This document shows positions 1 to 6,332 of a stretch of 9,417 nt of DNA, piece by piece (position 1 is the first letter of the stretch; each line of letters opens with the position of its first letter). Made by a program: the position numbers and the translations under genes. The notes under the pieces are model-generated. The model was not told the origin of the DNA. It searched no databases and saw only the letters and a program-made list of their open reading frames with translations. The DNA is from an uncultured Lachnospiraceae bacterium (GTDB taxonomy: Bacteria; Bacillota; Clostridia; Lachnospirales; Lachnospiraceae). The stretch is from the NCBI GenBank assembly GCA_910586405.1, contig CAJUII010000084.1, positions 2,605-12,021 on the forward strand. The letters run 5' to 3'.

Positions 1-1467
1 ATATAAACTTTGCTCTTTCTCATAAAAGACAGGTCTTGCCTGCGTGTATGTATACCACCGCTTTGTCGTCTCCTCCAAGAAATAGACCGTATCGCCCTCA
101 TAGCCGCTCTTGCTCACAAAGTGTTCCAGCGCAATCCCAACTAAGTCCAAATCAAGCGCAGGCGTATATTCTGAGCGGAACACGCCCGCCAGCGCAGACA
201 CCTCCAAAGCATTCTGCGCCTGCGCCAAGCGTTCTACATTGCGGTATAATCTCGTGATCTGGCGCATGAGGTTTTGTATGCCAAGCGTTGCCACCCGCTT
301 CATGTACTTTTGGTAAGAATCCTGCAAACGCCGCCAGTCACTCTCAAAATTAGCCAGTTTCGCATTGTGGCTGATCACTGCCAGACGTTCCATGCGCTCT
401 GTCACATCATCTGCTGTTCTGGACAAGCCCGTATCGAAAAGCTCCTCGAGAACAGTCCGCATCTGTGACGCCGCTTCATGCACCTGTTCCATATCATAGT
501 CTGCCGCTGTGCCCTCTGTCTGTTCTAAATCTTGGATACCCAACTGCCCTGATTCCAGCTTGCACCACAGCACTGCCTCCGCCTTGTGGACGCAAAATTC
601 CTTTTTGTGGCAGGTGCAGGTTGCGTGTTCTAACGGAAAGAGCAGCTTGACGGTCATGGACTTCGCAATTGGCTGCACGGTCACGACACTAGAATACGTA
701 ATTTGGGGTTTTCTGCCTGTCTTCGCAGCGCCGATCACCTCCTGAATCCGCCTCGTGCCCAGACTTTTGCAGAGCTTTGCAAGTGGGTAGTCGGCAATCT
801 GCTGTGTCACTTTTTCAATCATTGTGACAGGCACATCTGGTGCATTCTCTGCGGTTTTCTGTATGCTTTCTGCCTTGTTTCCAGCTCCACTGGCTTTATT
901 TTTTGTCGTTTTATTGATATCATTGGCGTTGTCTATGGTTTTGTTTCCATCAGACTGTACTTTGTCCGATCGGTCTTTAACAGATTTATTTTCCACAGCT
1001 TCACTTGTTGCAGCTTCTTTCTCCGCTTCCACAGTTTCGTTTGAGGCGGCGGTCTTATTTTCCACAGCTTCACTTGTGGCAGCTTCTTTCTCCGTCTCCA
1101 CAGTTTCGTTTGCGGTAGGCGCGGTCTTATTTTCCACAGCTTCACTTGCGGCGAAGGCTGCCTTCATGGCAAGGATTCCCTGCACAACATGGCGGCAGAT
1201 GCTTCTTGACGGGCATGAGCAGGTGCTCTCTCCGAGTGGCAGTCTGATTTGCACCGTCTCCTCCCCGACCGTCAGTTCAAGCACCTCTTGCGCTGCAAAC
1301 GCCATATCCTGCAACTGCTTCGCTGCCGCTTCCTGTAAATTCTGTCCTGCTGCCATACACGGAATCGTCTCTAAATCCTTGTAGGCGCGCTTCACAATCC
1401 CCTTGTTGGAAATGCCCGTCAGATAATCGTCGTCAATCTCGCCAAATGCCAATTGCCAGTCACTCAT
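1..1467 (-). CDS. SWIM zinc-finger protein (YehQ-like), 3' end off window
   Basis: The minus frame opens at ATG 1465-1467 and stays open for 489 codons to base 1, so the C-terminus is missing. It is preceded by AGGAGG overlapping the stop codon of the upstream VWA gene, with a gap of only 12 nt. Two SWIM motifs of form CxC-x5-CxH are visible: C83-C85-C91-H93 (CSCPSRSICRH) and C284-C286-C292-H294 (CTCHKKEFCVH). SWIM fingers bind zinc and are thought to mediate DNA or protein contacts. Between them, residues 108-209 form a charged, low-complexity linker that begins with tandem SEAVENK repeats. Residues 295-489 look largely helical, with no motif I recognise. A SWIM protein downstream of a CoxE-like VWA, DUF5682 and MoxR gene matches E. 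coli yehQ. The domain call is direct from sequence; the molecular role is unknown. Confidence 0.88.
   Translation of the reverse strand, partial: MSDWQLAFGEIDDDYLTGISNKGIVKRAYKDLETIPCMAAGQNLQEAAAKQLQDMAFAAQEVLELTVGEETVQIRLPLGESTCSCPSRSICRHVVQGILAMKAAFAASEAVENKTAPTANETVETEKEAATSEAVENKTAASNETVEAEKEAATSEAVENKSVKDRSDKVQSDGNKTIDNANDINKTTKNKASGAGNKAESIQKTAENAPDVPVTMIEKVTQQIADYPLAKLCKSLGTRRIQEVIGAAKTGRKPQITYSSVVTVQPIAKSMTVKLLFPLEHATCTCHKKEFCVHKAEAVLWCKLESGQLGIQDLEQTEGTAADYDMEQVHEAASQMRTVLEELFDTGLSRTADDVTERMERLAVISHNAKLANFESDWRRLQDSYQKYMKRVATLGIQNLMRQITRLYRNVERLAQAQNALEVSALAGVFRSEYTPALDLDLVGIALEHFVSKSGYEGDTVYFLEETTKRWYTYTQARPVFYEKEQSLY
986..1149 (-). repeat. Imperfect in-frame tandem repeat, about 2.3 copies
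   Basis: Copies begin at 986, 1055 and 1127 on the plus strand (periods 69 and 72 nt); the last is partial. Each carries the core TTATTTTCCACAGCTTCACT. In the minus-strand protein this gives SEAVENK starting at residues 108, 132 and 155. The first two copies continue as NETVExEKEAAT. Both periods are multiples of three, so copy-number change would keep the frame. The unit lies in the linker between the two SWIM fingers and resembles a flexible, Glu/Lys-rich spacer. Confidence 0.85.
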
Positions 1468-1471
1468 GCTC

Positions 1472-1481
1472 TCCTCCTCCT
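1472..1481 (-). promoter_or_regulatory. Ribosome binding site of the SWIM gene
   Basis: The minus strand reads AGGAGGAGGA ahead of ATG 1467, giving an AGGAGG core with spacing of 5 or 8 nt. The site overlaps the TAG stop (1480-1482) of the VWA gene, so translation of the two genes is probably coupled. It fixes the start of the SWIM gene even though its end lies outside the window. Confidence 0.85.
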
Positions 1482-2607
1482 ATGTTATAACCCGTGCTAT
1501 AAAATCCGACAGCTCCTCCGGTGTCATCGCACCGACAGAAGCCCCCATATCGGCAAGCACTGCCGCTGCATTTCTGTCATAATTCGGCACCGCAGCATGG
1601 TCGAGTGAGGGCAGTACAATCAGCTTCGCGCCGCTCTCGATAATTCCCTGACACGCCTGATACATTCTGCGGTAGCCGCAGCCTTCATAGAGGTCTGTCA
1701 CCAGCACCACCATCGTCCGGTGCGGCATCTGAATCAGCTGCGCACAATACCCCACTGCACCGCCTATGTCCGTTCCGCCGCCAAGCTGCACACTCATGAG
1801 TGTCTCGACAGGGTCACTCACATAGTCGCTTAAATCCACCACACTGGTGTCAAAGATGACAAGCTTCGTGTCCAGCATCGGCAGTCTGGCAAAAATGCCT
1901 GCCATGACCGCGCTGTGAATCACCGAATCCAGCATAGAGCCGCTCTCGTCCACGCAGATAATCACACGCCATTGATTATACTTTTTCATGCGCGCACTGA
2001 AATACACTTGTTTCAGCACAAGCTGCTTTGTCTCTGTGTCATAATTTTTCAGATTCCTGCGGATCGTCTTGCCCATGTCGATGTTTCGTATGGACTTTAC
2101 TGGACTGCTGACACTGCGGTTTAGTCTGCCGGAAAAGGATTTCTTCATCCCCTGCTCCAGCTTCTTTGTCAGTTCATCGGCTACCTTGCGCACCACCTCA
2201 CGCGCAAGCGTGAGCACCTCGCCCTTCATCATGTGCTTTAACTGCATGACCGTCTTTAGCAGCTCCTTGTTTGGTTCCAGCCTGCGCAACACTTCTGGAT
2301 CGGTCAAAAGCTCCGTCATTTGATACTTTTCCAGCGCGTGACGCTCCATGATTTCCACTGTGTTTCGCGGGAAAAGGGTCTTGATCTTTGTCAGCCAGTG
2401 CGGCACGGTGAGCTGTGAAGCGCCACTCCCGCCTTTCCTGTCCTCCCTGACTTCCTGCTCCTCCCCGTACTCTCTTGAATACAGGTAGTCCAGCACTTCC
2501 TCCATCTCCATCATTTTCAGGCTTCCCCCTTCAAAGGGAATCTGATCCGCCGCATACTTTCCCAGCACCAGCCGCCAGCGGTTTAATATTTCCTGTTCAT
2601 CTGCCAT
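1480..2607 (-). CDS. CoxE-like VWA-domain protein (YehP-like)
   Basis: This 375-residue protein has a C-terminal von Willebrand A domain from about residue 213 to the end. It has a complete MIDAS metal site: D220-x-S222-x-S224 (VDESGSM), T279 in GGGTD, and D305 in VTDLYEG. Residues 1-210 are helical and charged. They include a K/R-rich stretch around 140-187 that may contact a partner. No signal peptide or membrane segment is seen, so it is probably cytoplasmic. VWA proteins of this class (CoxE, NorD, CbbO) pair with MoxR-type AAA+ ATPases and present substrates to them. Here the ATPase gene is two genes upstream. Length and context agree with E. coli YehP. The ATG at 2607 follows an in-frame TAG; GGTGAGG lies about 13 nt upstream, slightly far. 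A 29-nt gap separates it from the DUF5682 gene. Confidence 0.92.
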   Translation of the reverse strand: MADEQEILNRWRLVLGKYAADQIPFEGGSLKMMEMEEVLDYLYSREYGEEQEVREDRKGGSGASQLTVPHWLTKIKTLFPRNTVEIMERHALEKYQMTELLTDPEVLRRLEPNKELLKTVMQLKHMMKGEVLTLAREVVRKVADELTKKLEQGMKKSFSGRLNRSVSSPVKSIRNIDMGKTIRRNLKNYDTETKQLVLKQVYFSARMKKYNQWRVIICVDESGSMLDSVIHSAVMAGIFARLPMLDTKLVIFDTSVVDLSDYVSDPVETLMSVQLGGGTDIGGAVGYCAQLIQMPHRTMVVLVTDLYEGCGYRRMYQACQGIIESGAKLIVLPSLDHAAVPNYDRNAAAVLADMGASVGAMTPEELSDFIARVIT

Positions 2608-2636
2608 GATCTAATGATTTCCTCACCTTTCGCACA

Positions 2637-5021
2637 TTATTTTATTGTCTCCAAAAGTTCCCGCGCGTACTGGTCCAGCTCTTTTCCATAGGTATACCAC
2701 TCCGGCAGTATCTCTGCGCGCTCCATCAGCTCGCGCCCGCTCTTGTGATGAAGTCCGGCTGCCTGTTTTGCGATCTTGTCTGTCTCGGCGGGAGTAAAAT
2801 AGGCAAACGCCATTCTAAGCTGCGGCAGCAGCTCCATAAATTCCGCCTCCTCCACCTGACCGAGAAATACATCAATCATCTCCAGCATACTGCGCTCTAT
2901 CAGCATCAAATCCTTTGCCGTAAAGAACAGTCCCCTGAAAAAGACCGCCGTCTTTAGCAGTTGTTCTTTGGTACCTGTCAGATACCCGCGGCATACCTCG
3001 CCGACCGCCTGCGAATCCTCCCTGCCGCCGCCATAGAGGATTCCATGGATACAGCCGTTTAATCCCGCATGAATCTGCATATCCTCCTGCATGATCTGCA
3101 ATGCCTCGTAGAAGTCCCCGCGCTCGTTGTCGTACTCCTGCCCCTTTCTGCCCGTGATCTGATACAGCAATTTCAGCGCATTCATGCCATCGTTGAGCGC
3201 GTCATCGTTCATTCGTGTGATGCTTGGAAGGAGTGTCACCAGCTTTCTGACACCGATGTGCAAGAGCTTGTCAAATCTCAGCTCGGACTCATAGAGCGCC
3301 CCCAAATCCTCCATCATTGTGAGCGATTTGAGCGCATCTGCAATGGAATAAAAATCCATATCCTTTAACATCAATTCATGCACGCGCTCGTACACCTTTT
3401 CAAGCTGGCTGGAAATGCCCATCTCAAACACCTGCGTCAGAAGGACTGCCGCCCTGTCCGCCTTCGTATCCTGCAAGAGCTGCTCCTGCACAATGCTGAC
3501 AATCGCCTCCTCCATCGTCGCGCCATGCACAGACACATCAATCAGGGCGGCAAACACCTGCGCATTGTATTTGTATTTCCAAATCTCCCGAATAAGGCTG
3601 CGGTCTTTTCTCAATTGCAGATTTGGTCCCTTTAGGCGCTTGGCAAAGTCCGTCTGCAAAAACACCAGCCGATGAAAAAACGTGCTCATGCGCCTGTGCT
3701 TTTTGCTGGAAAAAATGGAGAGCGCCACTTCTTTTTCCAGTGTGCTGTCTGTTTTAATCCCCAGTGCACTGCACTGATTCTGAAAATCTAAGACAATCGG
3801 CGGCACATCTGCGAGCGTGCTAAGCGCCCCTGAACCCGTCCCTGTCATCAGGCGCCGCAGCGTGCGAAGCGGCAGATCTGACGAGAGCGTGCACTCTCCT
3901 TTCACATAGGAGGACAGCACGGCATCTTGCAGCTCATATGCCCCCGGCTGCGGCTTCCCGCGCAGGCTGCCAAGCCCCTGCGCCATCTGCCATGCACAGA
4001 TTTCATCATAGGTGGAGAGCGCACCGTCCTCCTTGCGCACTGATTTGCCCGTGGAGATCAAAAAACCAAGTACCGCCTCCTCATAAGGATTCGGCGTCTG
4101 CCTGTCGATACCCTCCCATATTTTTTGATAAAATCCTGTGAAGGGCATACCGCTTGCATACCCGTTCAGCGCGTCCGCAGACTCCATCGAATACGGCATG
4201 AGATACACGCTCTCGTCCTGTCCCGGCACATAATGTTCGATATGTTTTGCATACTTTACAGTCTCCTGCCACTGCGCATCTGACAGGCGCTCGCGCAGTC
4301 CCGGCGTGTGGAAGCCACCCGTTATGACAAGGATACGCTTCGATTTGCCGCTTAGGACCTGCAAGGCAATCCGTGCCGCCATGTGCTGTTCTCTCGCCAG
4401 ACACCCCTCACGCTGCAAGGCTTCCTGGGGTGTATTTTCTCTCGCAAGCGCACAGTATGTATTCAGATGTGAAAACCAGACCGCACTGTCCTCATAGATG
4501 CCGTTGATCTCAAAATATTTTTCCCAAAACTCATCAAAGCTGCGCAGCCCTGTCTTTTCACACAGGCGGTCGATATAGTCATTCCGCGCGAGCAGATAGT
4601 CGTCATTGTAGTTGCGCGGTGCCTCTCCCCCCATGAGCTTCTCCGCAGACGCCGCCAGAATGTCCCCGTATGACAAGTCTATAAATGACATATGTGTCAT
4701 ATTTTTGTGTGCCTCGCGCAGTGCGGTAAGCTCCGGTGAATAGTCCAGAAATGGATAATAGCACTTGTAATGCTGCTGTTCCTCCGAGATTTTTTTCGCC
4801 TTGTCATGATAGGCATAGTAGATTGCAAACGGCGCGCGCGTGTCGCTGTGCACCATGACTGGCAGAAGCGCATTGGCGTTGTCTGGTCCCTCCACGAGAA
4901 CGGCATCCGGCTTCCACTGCGCAAAGATCTTTTTGATATGGCAGGCGCACGCCGGACTGTGATGGCGCACTGGAATCAGCATTATTTCAGCCATTTCCTC
5001 GCTTCGTAATATTGTCTCCAT
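2637..5021 (-). CDS. DUF5682-family protein (YehM-like), possible TIKI/TraB-like N-domain
   Basis: This 794-residue protein of unknown biochemical function carries hallmarks I associate with DUF5682. They are VRHHSPAC (residues 18-25), VEGP (43-46), DYSPEL (93-98), REQHM (210-214), GGFHTPG (235-241) and GYASGMP (287-293). The early His pair, the VEGP glutamate and the later GxxH (G235-H238) resemble the TIKI/TraB/EreA/ChaN hydrolase superfamily; this is inference. The remaining ~480 residues look alpha-helical and repeat-like. There is no signal peptide or membrane helix. The start is uncertain. ATG 5021 has a good GAGGG site and overlaps the ATPase gene by 40 bp. M14 (ATG 4982) sits in a TAATG stop-start overlap and would begin just before the first conserved strand. 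It lies between MoxR and VWA genes as in yehL-yehM-yehP, so it is probably an obligate subunit of that ATPase system. Confidence 0.85.
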   Translation of the reverse strand: METILRSEEMAEIMLIPVRHHSPACACHIKKIFAQWKPDAVLVEGPDNANALLPVMVHSDTRAPFAIYYAYHDKAKKISEEQQHYKCYYPFLDYSPELTALREAHKNMTHMSFIDLSYGDILAASAEKLMGGEAPRNYNDDYLLARNDYIDRLCEKTGLRSFDEFWEKYFEINGIYEDSAVWFSHLNTYCALARENTPQEALQREGCLAREQHMAARIALQVLSGKSKRILVITGGFHTPGLRERLSDAQWQETVKYAKHIEHYVPGQDESVYLMPYSMESADALNGYASGMPFTGFYQKIWEGIDRQTPNPYEEAVLGFLISTGKSVRKEDGALSTYDEICAWQMAQGLGSLRGKPQPGAYELQDAVLSSYVKGECTLSSDLPLRTLRRLMTGTGSGALSTLADVPPIVLDFQNQCSALGIKTDSTLEKEVALSIFSSKKHRRMSTFFHRLVFLQTDFAKRLKGPNLQLRKDRSLIREIWKYKYNAQVFAALIDVSVHGATMEEAIVSIVQEQLLQDTKADRAAVLLTQVFEMGISSQLEKVYERVHELMLKDMDFYSIADALKSLTMMEDLGALYESELRFDKLLHIGVRKLVTLLPSITRMNDDALNDGMNALKLLYQITGRKGQEYDNERGDFYEALQIMQEDMQIHAGLNGCIHGILYGGGREDSQAVGEVCRGYLTGTKEQLLKTAVFFRGLFFTAKDLMLIERSMLEMIDVFLGQVEEAEFMELLPQLRMAFAYFTPAETDKIAKQAAGLHHKSGRELMERAEILPEWYTYGKELDQYARELLETIK

Positions 5022-6094
5022 AATCCACCCTCTTTATCGCTCTTTGCGCGTACTACTGTATTGAAATATCCCTTCACTTTCTCCAGATCATCCTTGTCCT
5101 CCTTCGAGATTGCACCGACAAGGTTCTGGACAAGACACTCCACGTCAAGATGTTCATCACCGTAGTAGTAACCCGTGAGCATCGTCTGGTAGTAGACGGA
5201 CACCGCCTCCGCCGTGCTCATCACTGCGTTTGGCTTGTCAATCCGGTGCCCATAAGACGATACGCCCTCGCGCAGCTCGTGATACGTGGACGCAAGCAGT
5301 TCAGCGACGTCCTCGTCCGCCTTCATCGCAATATGATTCTCCTCCGCAAGCATGTTGACTTCATTCAGGATAATCTGCTTCTCAAGCGATACCTTGTTCA
5401 CCGGCATGACTGTCTCAAAGTTAAAGCGCCGCTTGAGCGCACTGCTCATCTCATTGACACCCTTGTCCCTCGTGTTTGCCGTCCCGATCACATTGAAGCC
5501 GGGACGCGCAAACAGAAAGCCGTCATCGCCCAGCTCTGGCACATTCAGCACCTTGTCACTGAGCACACTGATCAGGCTGTCCTGAATCTCTGCGGGTGTC
5601 CTTGTGATCTCCTCAAACCGTGTGAGGATTCCCTTTTCCATGCCCACGTAGAGCGGTGCGGGCACAAGCGCCTCCCTGCTCGGTCCCTTTGCGAGCAAAA
5701 GGGCATAATTCCATGAATACTTAATCATATCTTCTGTCGTTCCAGCCGTTCCCTGTATGGTGTTTTTGCTATTTCCGCTGATTGCGGCAGACAAGAGCTC
5801 AGAGAGCATGGTCTTTGCCGTTCCCGGCTCGCCAACCAGCATCAAGCCGCGGTTTCCGGCCAGTGTGACAATGCATCGCTCGACGAGCGCGTCATTTCCG
5901 AAATATTTTTTCTTGATCTGATAAGACTTTCTTTGATATTTGACTGGTTTGTCGCTGCCTAAGATAAAGGTGCGGACCGCCTTTGGCGACATCTGCCAGT
6001 TGTCCGGTTTTTTCTCGCCCTTATCGGCGTTTTTGAGCGCTTCCAGCTCTGCCTGATAGCGCACCTCCACAGGGGGTTTGATTGTTTCCTGCAT
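4982..6094 (-). CDS. MoxR-like AAA+ ATPase (YehL-like)
   Basis: This 370-residue protein is the probable ATP-driven motor of the operon. Walker A is GEPGTAKT (88-95). The Walker B region is ILTRFEEITR (156-165), with Glu where most AAA+ proteins have Asp. Sensor 1 is N207 in IGTANTRD, and the arginine-finger region is ALKRRF (219-224, R222/R223). Residues 1-60 are a polar N-terminal extension, and residues after ~250 form the helical lid and tail. MoxR proteins form hexamers and act as chaperones for metal-cofactor insertion or complex remodelling together with a VWA protein. A matching VWA gene lies two genes downstream. ATG 6094 is the first gene after a recognisable promoter and has an AAAGGA ribosome site 7 nt upstream. 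The 3' end overlaps the DUF5682 gene. Context and motifs match E. coli YehL. Confidence 0.93.
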   Translation of the reverse strand: MQETIKPPVEVRYQAELEALKNADKGEKKPDNWQMSPKAVRTFILGSDKPVKYQRKSYQIKKKYFGNDALVERCIVTLAGNRGLMLVGEPGTAKTMLSELLSAAISGNSKNTIQGTAGTTEDMIKYSWNYALLLAKGPSREALVPAPLYVGMEKGILTRFEEITRTPAEIQDSLISVLSDKVLNVPELGDDGFLFARPGFNVIGTANTRDKGVNEMSSALKRRFNFETVMPVNKVSLEKQIILNEVNMLAEENHIAMKADEDVAELLASTYHELREGVSSYGHRIDKPNAVMSTAEAVSVYYQTMLTGYYYGDEHLDVECLVQNLVGAISKEDKDDLEKVKGYFNTVVRAKSDKEGGLWRQYYEARKWLK

Positions 6095-6101
6095 CTTCTC
6101 A

Positions 6102-6107
6102 TCCTTT
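6102..6107 (-). promoter_or_regulatory. Ribosome binding site of the MoxR-like ATPase gene
   Basis: The minus strand reads AAAGGA, 7 nt before ATG 6094. This supports the chosen start of the first gene in the left operon. Confidence 0.75.
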
Positions 6108-6189
6108 CTGTATCATTGTAAGAAATTGTTTCATTTCCTAATCAGTTGTTTATATATTCTGCAAATTTTCTGAATAATCCTGTTCTTTT

Positions 6190-6218
6190 ATTGTATCACA
6201 GTTCCTGAGCAGTGTGAA
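6190..6218 (-). promoter_or_regulatory. Sigma-A-type promoter of the MoxR/DUF5682/VWA/SWIM operon
   Basis: On the minus strand, -35 TTCACA (6213-6218) is followed by a 17-nt spacer and -10 TACAAT (6190-6195). Each hexamer matches the consensus at five of six positions. The spacer ends in TGA, giving an extended -10 (TGnTACAAT). Transcription would start near 6183, leaving a leader of about 90 nt before the ATPase gene. It is the only convincing promoter I found and lies just after the terminator of the neighbouring operon. Confidence 0.75.
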
Positions 6219-6248
6219 GAAATAACTGAAAATTTAGAAAACGTTCAG

Positions 6249-6282
6249 AAAAAATGTTACTGGAACAGAGTGAACAGTAACA
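6249..6282 (-). terminator. Weak hairpin plus T tract: second terminator or operator
   Basis: Perfect 8-bp arms TGTTACTG (6255-6262) and CAGTAACA (6275-6282) enclose a 12-nt loop. On the minus strand the stem is followed directly by six T residues (6249-6254). The stem has only three G/C pairs, so it would be a weak back-up terminator after the stronger one at 6298-6332. Alternatively the palindrome is a protein-binding site, since it lies about 30-60 nt upstream of the -35 element of the ATPase operon. Confidence 0.45.
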
Positions 6283-6297
6283 AAAAAAGCGGCGCCA

Positions 6298-6332
6298 CAA
6301 AAACAGGGAGTCCTCCCACTAAGACTCCCTGT
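6298..6332 (-). terminator. Intrinsic terminator of the VWA-PP2C-kinase operon
   Basis: A perfect 10-bp stem, ACAGGGAGTC (6303-6312) with GACTCCCTGT (6323-6332), has a 10-nt loop. On the minus strand it is followed by a T run (6299-6303). The stem begins at the last base of the kinase stop codon (6332-6334). No T tract follows on the plus strand, so it acts leftward. It separates the triad from the downstream ATPase operon, which has its own promoter. Confidence 0.88.

Noticed and set aside
986..1149. A possible CRISPR or DNA-level repeat array.
   Set aside because: There are only about 2.3 direct copies with no unique spacers. The period is a multiple of three and the repeat encodes protein.
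824..1384. A 186-codon plus-strand open frame with repeated FSTASLVAASFS segments.
   Set aside because: It is the antisense shadow of the SWIM gene repeat region. It has no ribosome site, and the minus frame has SWIM motifs and a strong start.
4081..4404. A 107-codon minus-strand frame inside the DUF5682 gene.
   Set aside because: It is an alternative frame within a well-supported long gene and shows no motif.
5150..5716. A 188-codon plus-strand open frame opposite the ATPase gene.
   Set aside because: The minus strand holds a complete AAA+ motif set here. The plus frame lacks recognisable domains and a ribosome site.
6099..6134. An 11-codon leader reading frame (MKQFLTMIQKG) just upstream of the ATPase gene, ending 4 nt before its ATG.
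   Set aside because: The AGGA ahead of its ATG is only 1 nt away, too close for a ribosome site, and nothing in the peptide suggests attenuation. It may be chance.
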